Assembly (NCBI GenBank): GCA_902794005.1
Contig: CADBFO010000013.1
Span: 1 to 52,266 of the forward strand
Direction of reading: 5' to 3'
Length of the DNA stretch: 52,266 bases
Origin: an uncultured Bacteroidia bacterium
GTDB taxonomy: Bacteria > Bacteroidota > Bacteroidia > Bacteroidales > UBA932
The notes below the pieces were generated by a model. That model worked only from the letters and a program-made list of their open reading frames with translations, ran no database searches and was not told the origin of the DNA. Shown here piece by piece: positions 7,364 through 15,641 of this stretch (positions within the stretch are counted from its first letter, which is position 1; every line of letters begins with the position of its first letter). The translations under genes and the position numbers were made by a program.

Positions 7364-8626
7364 ATGAGAGAGCTTTTTCACGAGATAGGAAGCACGCTCC
7401 GGCAAAACAAGCTCCGCACGGCCCTGACGGGGCTGGCGGTGAGCTGGGGCATTTTTCTTCTGATTACCCTGCTGGGGGCCGGGAACGGACTCATGAACTC
7501 GTTCCGGGGCAACATGGATCAGTATGTGAGCCAAAGCGTCACCGTAGAGGGATGGCGCACCTCCAAACCATACGCCGGCTACAAGGAGAACCGACAGATC
7601 CAACTGGACAAGCGTGACCTGGACTACACGAAGGGAGCCCACTGGGAAGGAATCGTCGGCAACGTCATCATCAGCACCGCCAGCACCTCCGTGAAACTGA
7701 TGCTGGAAGGGCGGAAAACGGACGGATGGCTGGTGGGGCAGATGCCCGAGCACCAGGAGCAGGATAAAGTACAGATGGCCGCCGGCCGTTTCCTGAACGA
7801 CGAGGACCTCCGGCAGCAGCGGAAAGTGATGGTGGTGAGCATGGCCCACGCGAAAATCCTCTCTCCCGGAAAGCCGGAGGCGCTTGTCGGCCGATGGATC
7901 AATGCCGGCAGCATCGCCTACCGCGTGGTGGGGATTTACCATACCGACGAGCAGAGCTTCCGCCGCAGCTGCCCCATCCCCTACTCCACCTACAAGAGCA
8001 TCTACGACCATTCCGACAAAGTGGAATCCATCACTTTCACCGTCAACGGCCTCGAAACGCTCCAGGAGCACGAAAACTTTGAAAAGGAATACACCTCCAC
8101 CATCCGCCGCATGCACGACATCGCCCCGGACGACAAAAGGGGAATCTGGGTCATGAACGGCTATACGGAGAACCTGCAGATGAACCAAGCCGCCGGCATG
8201 CTGAGCACCGCCCTTTGGATTCTGGGCATGCTCACGCTCATCAGCGGCATCGTGGGCGTGTCCAACATCATGCTCATCACCGTGAAGGAGCGCACGCACG
8301 AGTTCGGAATCCGCAAAGCCATCGGCGCGAAACCGCGGAACATCCTTTCCCTGATTATTGCCGAGAGCGTGGTCATCACAGCCCTCTTCGGCTATGTGGG
8401 CATGCTGCTGGGCATGCTGGCCTGCGAGCTGTTGGACAAAACGGTTGCGCAGCGGGGCGTGAACGTGGGATTCGAGACCATCCACATGATGGTCAATCCT
8501 TCCGTGGACGTGGATGTCGCCCTGAAAGCCACCCTGCTGCTTGTGATGGCCGGCACCCTGGCCGGTATGGTTCCGGCGTGGAAAGCCGCCCGTGTCAAAC
8601 CCATTGAAGCCCTTCGAGCAGAATGA
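7364..8626 (+). CDS. ABC transporter permease, MacB type (first)
   Basis: A 420-residue inner membrane protein. The layout is that of MacB-type permeases: one N-terminal membrane helix (about residues 20-45, LTGLAVSWGIFLLITLLGAG), a periplasmic MacB_PCD domain of about 220 residues, then three C-terminal helices of the FtsX domain with the coupling motif GIRKAIGAKPRNIL. It overlaps the next permease by four bases (ATGA). The two permeases are similar in plan but diverged, so a heterodimer is likely. The spacer before it is made of short repeats. Confidence 0.92.
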   Translation: MRELFHEIGSTLRQNKLRTALTGLAVSWGIFLLITLLGAGNGLMNSFRGNMDQYVSQSVTVEGWRTSKPYAGYKENRQIQLDKRDLDYTKGAHWEGIVGNVIISTASTSVKLMLEGRKTDGWLVGQMPEHQEQDKVQMAAGRFLNDEDLRQQRKVMVVSMAHAKILSPGKPEALVGRWINAGSIAYRVVGIYHTDEQSFRRSCPIPYSTYKSIYDHSDKVESITFTVNGLETLQEHENFEKEYTSTIRRMHDIAPDDKRGIWVMNGYTENLQMNQAAGMLSTALWILGMLTLISGIVGVSNIMLITVKERTHEFGIRKAIGAKPRNILSLIIAESVVITALFGYVGMLLGMLACELLDKTVAQRGVNVGFETIHMMVNPSVDVDVALKATLLLVMAGTLAGMVPAWKAARVKPIEALRAE

Positions 8627-9879
8627 AACTCCGATTCGATACCGATACCTTCCGGGAAATCCTGGACAGCCTCCTGCGCAACAAGAGCAGGAGCCTTCTC
8701 ACCGGCTTCGGCGTTTTCTGGGGCATTTTCATGCTCATGCTGCTGAGCGGCGGCGGCCGGGGCTTCAAGCAGATGTTGGAGAACGAGTTCGAGGGCTTTG
8801 CCCACAACACTTGCATCATCTTTGCCAACCAGACCTCCAAACCCTTCAAAGGCTTCAAGGAAGGCCGCAACTGGGAGATGACCTACGACGATGTGGACCT
8901 CCTGAAGAACCTGATGCCGGAGCTGGATGTCGTCTCCCCTACCATCGCCCTCTGGGGAAAAAGCATCGTCCGGGGGGACATCGTCTCGTCCCGGGCCGTT
9001 GTCAAGGGAACCCGGGCCGACTATGCCCTCATCGAGACGCCCAAACTCAAATACGGCCGATACATCAACGACATGGACAACGCCCAGGAGCGCAAGGTGT
9101 GCGTGATTGGAAAGCGCGTGTACAACGAACTGTTTCCGGAAGGGGGCGACCCCTGCGGACAGCGGATCCGCATAGACGGCGCCTTCTACAGCGTTGTCGG
9201 CGTTAACTGGAGCGAAGGGAGCGGCATCAATATCAACGGCAACGCGGCCGACATGGTGGTCATCCCCATCAACCAGGCCCGGAAGGCCTACAATCTGGGC
9301 AACACCATCCAGCTGCTGTGCTTTACCGCAAAGGAAGGCTTTGTGATGAGCGACCTTACCCAGCGGGTACGGGAGATCATATCCAGGGCCCACTACGTGG
9401 ATCCGACCGACGAGCAGGCCCTGTTCCTCCTGAACACCCAGCTCATCTTCGGCATCGTGGACAACCTCTTCAAAGGCGTGAATTTCATCATCTGGCTCAT
9501 CGGCCTGGGCACGCTGCTGGCCGGCGTGGTGGGCGTGTCCAACATTATGATGGTGAGCGTACGGGAGCGCACCACCGAGATCGGGATCCGGCGGGCCATC
9601 GGCGCAACGCCCCGGCAAATCCTGGGACAGATTATTTCCGAGAGCATCGTGCTCACGCTGGTGGCCGGCATGTCGGGAATCGTGTTCAGCGTGCTCATCT
9701 TGTACGGGGTGGAGCTGGCCACCATGGAAGACGGAATTTTGATGGTGGCCTATCAGGTCCCGTTCTGGACAGCCCTCCTGGCCGCTTCCCTGCTTGCCAT
9801 CCTGGGGGTTGTCGCCGGTCTGATGCCTGCCGCACGGGCCATGCAGATCAAGCCCGTAGATGCCATGAGAGACGAATAA
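8623..9879 (+). CDS. ABC transporter permease, MacB type (second)
   Basis: A 418-residue inner membrane protein with an N-terminal helix (LLTGFGVFWGIFMLMLLSGG), a MacB_PCD periplasmic domain, and a C-terminal FtsX domain with GIRRAIGATPRQILGQIISE. It shares the plan and the TGxxVxWGIFxL opening with the preceding gene and overlaps it by four bases, so it is probably the partner half of the transporter. The membrane fusion gene follows after 15 bases. Confidence 0.92.
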   Translation: MKLRFDTDTFREILDSLLRNKSRSLLTGFGVFWGIFMLMLLSGGGRGFKQMLENEFEGFAHNTCIIFANQTSKPFKGFKEGRNWEMTYDDVDLLKNLMPELDVVSPTIALWGKSIVRGDIVSSRAVVKGTRADYALIETPKLKYGRYINDMDNAQERKVCVIGKRVYNELFPEGGDPCGQRIRIDGAFYSVVGVNWSEGSGININGNAADMVVIPINQARKAYNLGNTIQLLCFTAKEGFVMSDLTQRVREIISRAHYVDPTDEQALFLLNTQLIFGIVDNLFKGVNFIIWLIGLGTLLAGVVGVSNIMMVSVRERTTEIGIRRAIGATPRQILGQIISESIVLTLVAGMSGIVFSVLILYGVELATMEDGILMVAYQVPFWTALLAASLLAILGVVAGLMPAARAMQIKPVDAMRDE

Positions 9880-9894
9880 CAATACAAAAGCTAT

Positions 9895-10986
9895 ATGAAA
9901 AAATTTGGTAAAATCCTGATGTTTGCGTTGATTGGCCTGGTGTTTCTGGGCACATTCTTCTATCTTTTCAAACGCTCGCAACCCAATGAAATCCAATACC
10001 AGGAGCTGTCTCCCGCCATGGGCAGCATCTCCCGGAGTACCGTCGTCACCGGCAAAATCCAGCCCCGCGACGAGGTGAACGTAAAACCGCAGATCAGCGG
10101 CATCGTGGCCGAACTGTACAAGGAAGCCGGCCAGATGGTCCAGCAGAACGAGGTCATCGCCAAACTGAAGGTGATCCCCGACATGGGCCAGCTCTCCAGT
10201 GCCCAGAGCCGCGTCCGGCTGAGCGAGGTGAACCTCAAGCAGGCCCGGACCAACTACCAGCGGGAAAAAGCGCTCTTCGACAAGCAGCTGGTGAGTGCCG
10301 ACGAGTTCGAGAAAATCCAGCAGGCCCTGCGGCAGGCCGAGGAAGAACACGCCATCGCCAAGGAGACCCTGGAGATTGTGCGGGACGGCGTATCCTCCTC
10401 CAACAAGAGCGGGAGCACCACCCTGGTCCGTTCCACCATCTCGGGACTCATCCTGGACGTGCCGGTGAAAGTGGGCAACTCCGTCATCAACTCCAATACC
10501 TTCAACGACGGAACCACCATCGCCACCGTGGCCAACATGAACGACCTCATCTTTGACGGCAACATCGACGAAACGGAAGTGGGACGCCTGCACATCGGCC
10601 TTCCCGTGCGCATTACCGTGGGCGCGCTGCAGGACTTCGCTTTCGACGCCGCCCTGGAATACATCTCTCCCAAAGCCACCGAGTCGGGCGGAGCCAACCT
10701 GTTCGAAATCAAGGCCTCCGTTGCCGTTCCCGACACGGTGACCATCCGCAGCGGCTACAGCGCCAACGCCGAAATCGTGCTCCAGGAAGTGAACGACGTG
10801 CTCACCATCCCCGAAAGCGCCATCCAGTATGACGGCGACCAAACCTACGTCTTTGTGAAGGAGGCCGAAGGGTATATGCGCCGCGATGTGGTCACCGGCC
10901 TTTCCGACGGCGTAAACATTGAAATCAAGAGCGGACTGGAACTGGGCCAGACCGTACGCGGCCCCCAAATCATCAGCAGCAAATAA
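9895..10986 (+). CDS. Periplasmic adaptor (membrane fusion protein), MacA/HlyD type
   Basis: A 363-residue protein with a single N-terminal membrane helix (ILMFALIGLVFLGTFFYLF). It then has a biotinyl-lipoyl half-motif (GKIQPRDEVNVKPQISGIVA), a coiled-coil hairpin (about residues 95-165, rich in A/E/Q/R), the second lipoyl half (STISGLILDVPVKVGN) and beta-barrel domains ending at LGQTVRGP. It would bridge the MacB-like permeases and the TolC-like channel across the periplasm. The coiled coil is short, as in MacA. The outer membrane gene starts six bases after its stop. Confidence 0.92.
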   Translation: MKKFGKILMFALIGLVFLGTFFYLFKRSQPNEIQYQELSPAMGSISRSTVVTGKIQPRDEVNVKPQISGIVAELYKEAGQMVQQNEVIAKLKVIPDMGQLSSAQSRVRLSEVNLKQARTNYQREKALFDKQLVSADEFEKIQQALRQAEEEHAIAKETLEIVRDGVSSSNKSGSTTLVRSTISGLILDVPVKVGNSVINSNTFNDGTTIATVANMNDLIFDGNIDETEVGRLHIGLPVRITVGALQDFAFDAALEYISPKATESGGANLFEIKASVAVPDTVTIRSGYSANAEIVLQEVNDVLTIPESAIQYDGDQTYVFVKEAEGYMRRDVVTGLSDGVNIEIKSGLELGQTVRGPQIISSK

Positions 10987-10992
10987 GTTCCT

Positions 10993-12309
10993 ATGAAAGC
11001 CTTATTGATAAGCCTGGCCTTCCTTATGCAGGCCCCTACCGACTCCCTTCCGGACCTTTCCCGCCCCTGGTCCCTGCAGCAATGCATCGACTGGGCCATG
11101 GAGCACAACCTGACCGTCGCCGGCAGCGAGATAAGCGTGGAAGGACGGGAGATTGACAACCACAGTTCCCGGATGTCCTGGCTGCCGTCGGTGAACGGCT
11201 CCGTGGGCGAGAGTTTCAGCTTCGGCCGCGGCCTGGGCGGAAACAACACCTACGAGAAAGGAAACTCCTCCTCAACCAGCCTCTCGCTGGGCGCCAGCAT
11301 GACCCTGTTCGACGGCCTGGCCACCCCCCGCCGCATCCAGCTTTCGAAACTCAACCTGGAGGCCGCCACCGCCGACCTTGAAAAGGCCCGCGAGGACGTG
11401 AGCGTGCAGGTGGCCCAGGCCTATGTCCAGATCCTGTACAACTACGAAATCCGCGACGTGGCCGCCCGGCAAGTGAGCATCGACTCCCTCCAGACCGAAC
11501 GCCTGCAGGGCCTGTATGAAACCGGCCGCGCATCGGCCGCCGAGCTCTCGCAGCAGAAGGCCGCCCTGGCCCAAAGCCGCGTCACGCTGGTGCAGGCCGG
11601 CAACAACGTCCGCTCTTCCCTCCTGGACATGGCCCAGCTGCTGGAATTCCCTTATTGGGAAGGGTTCTCCGTGGTGCGGCCCGATGTCAGTTTTTCATCG
11701 GCCCTGCTGCCCGACCCCGAGGAGATTTATGCCGATGCACTGGGCATCCGGCCCGCCATCCAGGCCGAGAAAATCAGGCTGGAAGGGGCCCGCAAACAGA
11801 TTCAGATTGCCAAGGCTTCCTACTATCCTACCCTCTCCCTGGGAGGCGGCGTGGGCACCAACTACTACACCACCTTTGCCACGCAGGGCTTCTGGGACCA
11901 GCTCAATTCCAACTTCAGCAAATACCTCAGCCTTTCGCTGAACATTCCCATCTTCAACAAGTTCAGCGTCCGCAACCAGGTGCGCAGCGCAAGGCTCCAG
12001 TACAAGGCCCAGGAGCTGCAGCTGCTCCGTGCAGAACATGTCCTGTACAAGGAGATTCAGCAGGCATGGAATTCGGCCGTGGCCTCCCAGGCCAAACATG
12101 CGGCCTCCCTGGAAGCTTCCGCCGCCGCCGAAGACGCCTTCCAGCTCACCAAGGCCAAGTACGAGAACGGGAAGGCCACCATCACCGAGTTCAACGAGTC
12201 TCTGGCCCGTCTGGTAAAGGCCCAGTCCGACGCTGTCCAGGCCACTTACGAATGCCTGTACCAGACCGCCCTGGTGGAATTCTACCGCGGCCGTCCCCTC
12301 TCCCTCTAG
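10993..12309 (+). CDS. TolC-family outer membrane channel
   Basis: A 438-residue secreted protein that would form the outer membrane duct for the preceding exporter. A short hydrophobic N-terminus (MKALLISLAFLMQA) serves as a signal sequence, followed by the family opening WSLQQCIDWAMEHN. Two long heptad-rich segments alternate with barrel strands, as in the duplicated OEP fold; the second half carries PTLSLGGGVGTNYYTT and a helical repeat ending ALVEFYRGRPL. It is the last gene of the operon. Confidence 0.92.
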   Translation: MKALLISLAFLMQAPTDSLPDLSRPWSLQQCIDWAMEHNLTVAGSEISVEGREIDNHSSRMSWLPSVNGSVGESFSFGRGLGGNNTYEKGNSSSTSLSLGASMTLFDGLATPRRIQLSKLNLEAATADLEKAREDVSVQVAQAYVQILYNYEIRDVAARQVSIDSLQTERLQGLYETGRASAAELSQQKAALAQSRVTLVQAGNNVRSSLLDMAQLLEFPYWEGFSVVRPDVSFSSALLPDPEEIYADALGIRPAIQAEKIRLEGARKQIQIAKASYYPTLSLGGGVGTNYYTTFATQGFWDQLNSNFSKYLSLSLNIPIFNKFSVRNQVRSARLQYKAQELQLLRAEHVLYKEIQQAWNSAVASQAKHAASLEASAAAEDAFQLTKAKYENGKATITEFNESLARLVKAQSDAVQATYECLYQTALVEFYRGRPLSL

Positions 12310-12317
12310 GACGGGCT

Positions 12318-12347
12318 TTGGCTTTTGATGCGATTTTTGTAATTTTG
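12318..12347 (+). promoter_or_regulatory. Promoter of the polyprenyl synthase gene
   Basis: TTG (12318-12320) and TAATTTTG (12340-12347) fit the -33/-7 consensus with a 19-base gap. The ATG is only four bases beyond the -7 box, so the transcript should start at or next to the start codon. Confidence 0.75.
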
Positions 12348-12351
12348 CGAC

Positions 12352-13326
12352 ATGATACAAGAATCTACCCTGGACCAGGCGCTGAAAGACCTGTTCGCAA
12401 ACATCCAATTCCAAAGTGGGCCGGAAGGCCTGTACGACCCGCTGCGTTACATGATATCCCTCGGGGGCAAGAGAATCCGTCCCCGGCTGTGCCTGCTGAC
12501 CTATGGCATTTTCAGGGACAGCCTGGGACGGTGGATTCTGGAGCCGGCCGCCGGACTGGAGGTCTTCCACAGCTTCACCCTCATCCACGACGACATCATG
12601 GACCGCAGCGCCCTTCGCCGCGGAAGCCAGACCGTATGGAAAAAGTGGAACGAGGACACCGCCATCCTGAGCGGGGATGTCATGTGCATCGATGCCTACA
12701 AGCGCATGGCCATGGCTCCGAAGCAGGTGCTTCCGCAGGTGCTGAATCTTTTCTCCCAAACGGCCTCCCAGGTGTGTGACGGCCAGCAGATGGACATGGA
12801 CTTCGAGAAGCGCGACCGGGTGCCGATGGAGGAGTACATGAAGATGATCGGCCTCAAGACCGGTGTGCTCATTGCCTGCGCGGCGCAGTTGGGCGCCCTC
12901 ATCGGCGGGGCCAACGCCTACAGCCAGCAATGCCTGTACTGCTACGGCTACAACCTGGGTCTGGCCTTCCAGGTGGCCGACGATTACCTGGACGCCTACG
13001 GGGACGAGAAAGTCTTCGGAAAACCCATCGGCGGGGATATCCTGAACGCCAAGAAGTCCTGGCTCACCATCAAGGCCGAACAGCTGGGGGCCGCCGGAAT
13101 CGCGGAAGCGCTGAACGCTCCCGCCGAAACGGACGAGGAGAAAACCGCCAAAATCGCCCGCGTCAAAGCCCTTTACGACAGCGTGGGAGTGGCCGATGCC
13201 GCCAGGAAGGAGATTGCCCGGCTGAGCGAACGGGCCATCCGGGAAGCAGAAAGCACCGCACTGCCCGAAAAGGGCCATGCAGCGCTGGAAAACTTTGCCC
13301 ACGTCCTGGTGGGACGCAATTTCTAA
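12352..13326 (+). CDS. Polyprenyl diphosphate synthase
   Basis: A 324-residue cytoplasmic prenyltransferase that adds isopentenyl diphosphate units to an allylic primer. It shows GGKRIRPRL, the first aspartate-rich motif HDDIMDRSALRRG (chain elongation), KTGVLIACAA, and the second motif ADDYLDAYGDE, typical of trans-isoprenyl synthases. The product could be the menaquinone side chain (a menA gene lies in this window), geranylgeranyl or a longer chain; length cannot be read from sequence alone. The ATG at 12352 follows a -7 box by four bases, suggesting a leaderless mRNA. Its stop overlaps the convergent amylase gene by four bases. Confidence 0.92.
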   Translation: MIQESTLDQALKDLFANIQFQSGPEGLYDPLRYMISLGGKRIRPRLCLLTYGIFRDSLGRWILEPAAGLEVFHSFTLIHDDIMDRSALRRGSQTVWKKWNEDTAILSGDVMCIDAYKRMAMAPKQVLPQVLNLFSQTASQVCDGQQMDMDFEKRDRVPMEEYMKMIGLKTGVLIACAAQLGALIGGANAYSQQCLYCYGYNLGLAFQVADDYLDAYGDEKVFGKPIGGDILNAKKSWLTIKAEQLGAAGIAEALNAPAETDEEKTAKIARVKALYDSVGVADAARKEIARLSERAIREAESTALPEKGHAALENFAHVLVGRNF

Positions 13327-15587
13327 AGCTGGAATACCACCGATGAATTGGCCCCCAGGATGAGGGTCTTGTCCTTGATGGCCCCGGTTCCCAGCAGGGC
13401 CACGGGCGTGGACATGTCGTCGGCCACCTCCACCTGCTTTTCCGATCCGGCCACATTGTGGATCACCAGCAGTTTCTGGCTGCCCGAGCTCATATACCAG
13501 GAGGCGATGGAGGAGCCGGAGAGATTGGCGTTTGTCATCTCGCCGCGGGCCAGGGCCGGGTAGGTGTTGCGCAGACGGCTCCAGGTCCGGTACACGTTCA
13601 GTACCGAATTCGCATTTTCTTTTTGGGCACTTACCGAATTGGCGGCCTTCACCATGCCGTAATCCGTGAGATCCGTCTTGTGGTTGTCGGACAAGGCGTA
13701 CTTGGGAAGGTCCGTGAGGTTCGTATCCCAGGCAATGGGCTGCCGCACGGGGGCGTCCGTACTCCCCTTCCTGCCATAGTATCCCAGTTCTTCGCCCTGG
13801 TAGAGGAAGGGCTTTCCGGGCGTGGAAAGAAGGATGGCGGCCGCCTGTTTCTCCTTGGCCTCGTTCTTGCCCACCCATTCTGCAAAGCGGTCCTGGTCGT
13901 GGTTGGTGAGGAAAATGGAGGTAATGGCGTCCGGACGCTCGGCCTTGTGGTCTGAAAGATAAGTGTTCACGGCATTCACATAGCCGGTGGCGTTCTGGTT
14001 GCCCAGCATTCCGCTCACCATGCCGCCGTAATTGAATTCGAAGTTGGAGATGAGGCCCTTGTAGTACTGCTTTTCAATGCCGTGGTCTTCCCAGGCTTCG
14101 CCCACCATGAAGATGTCGTCACTGTGACCGGCGGCCTTGTAGGCCGCGTTCACGGCATCGTACCAGAGCGAGAGGAAACGCTGGTTAGGGGCGATCTGCG
14201 CATTGTACACCCACAGCACGGCATCCAGGCGGAACCCGTCCACACCCATGTTCACCCACTTGGTGGCTGCCGCGACAGTTTCCTTGAACGCGGGGGAAGT
14301 CTCGCAGGAGGTATATGCACCGTAATTCACATCGGGCATATAACTTCCGAAGGCTCCGAAGTAATACGTGGCCTCGCCGAAGACGATATCGGCCGCGGAA
14401 CTGCTGTTGTCCAGTTTGAAGGGCTTGCCCAGGGTGATGATGGTGTTTCCGGGAGCGCCGCCGTATTTGGTGCCGGAAGGCCAGGAGTCGTCGTTGGACG
14501 TGCGCACAAGGAATCCCCAGGAAGTATCCACGTCCAGGGTAAGTTCGAAAATGCCCGCAGAGGTCTCGTACATGCCCAGGCTGCCCCGGTTGCCCACATG
14601 GATCCAGCGGGTGGGATTGGCGGTGTTGGGAGACTGCGCCGCCCGGGTGGTTTCCGTCACGGTGACATACTTGGCGTTGCCGGTCCAGTCCACCTTGAAG
14701 TGCAGCCGTCCCTTGTAGCCGATGTCATCGCCGCCCAGGGAGAACCAACTTCCCATTCCGGCCGATTTGGAGCCGCCGTAATTCTCTACCCGGCCTGCGA
14801 CGGCATCGGAAGAGGGATCGGTGGAAAGAACGTAATAATCTTTGTACGGACTGTTTGCAGGGTCGGCCTTCAGGCTCCGGAACCAGGCATGTCCCAGGCC
14901 CGTATGGTTGAGCACAAAGTCCATGTAAATCTTGATTCCCCTGGCATGGGCGGCATCAATCAGGGCCTGGAAATCGGCCTCGGTGCCGAAGAGCGGATTC
15001 AGGGACATATAGTCGTTCACGTCGTAGCCGTGGTAACTGTCCGTGGGATGCACCGGGGACAGCCAGAGGGCCGTGACGCCCAAATCGTCCAGATAGTCCA
15101 GATGCTTCTCGATGCCCTTGAAATCACCCACGCCGTCTCCGTTGGAATCGGCGAAGGAATAGACCAGGAGCTGATAGGTGGTACTGGCCCGCTTGGTGCC
15201 GTCGAAGGCGGCCGGGGAAGGAACGATCTCTATTTTCCCGGCACCGGCCTGCGTAACGGAGACGCTGCCGCTCCTGCCGCCGGCGCTGATGCTGATGCTG
15301 CCCGTCCTGGCACCCTGTTCCGTATTGGCGTCCACCTTCACCGAGACAGAGGCGGTGCCGCTGCCCGATGTCGGTGAAACGTGCATCCACGCCGCCGAAG
15401 CGCTTGCCGTCCAGGCCGATGACGAAGTCACCGTCACCAGTTTGGTGGAGCTGTCTTCATCGGTGAAAGACAGCGCGGACGGCGCCACGGAGAGGGTTTC
15501 CACGGGGGCCGGCGGCACCGGAGTATCCTTTTCGCCGCACGCCGCCAGGAAAAGGGCGGCCGCAAGTATCCAGACAATTCTTTTCAT
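13323..15587 (-). CDS. Surface alpha-amylase lipoprotein, SusG-like, with BACON and CBM58-like domains
   Basis: A 754-residue lipoprotein (lipobox LAACG, Cys 17) that would cut alpha-1,4-glucans at the cell surface. After the signal comes a BACON domain (about 33-112), then a GH13 catalytic domain beginning TYQLLVYSFADSNGDGVGD. The catalytic set is intact: nucleophile Asp455 in GFRLDAV, acid/base Glu497 in VGEAWE, and Asp564 in TNHDQD. Between the N-terminal barrel part and YMPDVNYG lies an insertion of about 120 residues (LHFKVDWTGNAKYVTV, GIFELTLDVDTSWGF), placed like the starch-binding CBM58 in SusG. A C-terminal beta domain follows. The added BACON domain is not part of Bacteroides SusG. 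It is the last gene of the sus-like operon, 54 bases after the SusE/F-like gene. Confidence 0.93.
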   Translation of the reverse strand: MKRIVWILAAALFLAACGEKDTPVPPAPVETLSVAPSALSFTDEDSSTKLVTVTSSSAWTASASAAWMHVSPTSGSGTASVSVKVDANTEQGARTGSISISAGGRSGSVSVTQAGAGKIEIVPSPAAFDGTKRASTTYQLLVYSFADSNGDGVGDFKGIEKHLDYLDDLGVTALWLSPVHPTDSYHGYDVNDYMSLNPLFGTEADFQALIDAAHARGIKIYMDFVLNHTGLGHAWFRSLKADPANSPYKDYYVLSTDPSSDAVAGRVENYGGSKSAGMGSWFSLGGDDIGYKGRLHFKVDWTGNAKYVTVTETTRAAQSPNTANPTRWIHVGNRGSLGMYETSAGIFELTLDVDTSWGFLVRTSNDDSWPSGTKYGGAPGNTIITLGKPFKLDNSSSAADIVFGEATYYFGAFGSYMPDVNYGAYTSCETSPAFKETVAAATKWVNMGVDGFRLDAVLWVYNAQIAPNQRFLSLWYDAVNAAYKAAGHSDDIFMVGEAWEDHGIEKQYYKGLISNFEFNYGGMVSGMLGNQNATGYVNAVNTYLSDHKAERPDAITSIFLTNHDQDRFAEWVGKNEAKEKQAAAILLSTPGKPFLYQGEELGYYGRKGSTDAPVRQPIAWDTNLTDLPKYALSDNHKTDLTDYGMVKAANSVSAQKENANSVLNVYRTWSRLRNTYPALARGEMTNANLSGSSIASWYMSSGSQKLLVIHNVAGSEKQVEVADDMSTPVALLGTGAIKDKTLILGANSSVVFQL

Positions 15588-15641
15588 GGTTTCAAATATT
15601 GGCAGACGGGCGTCCGGTCAGGGGCGCCCGCCTGAAAAAGT

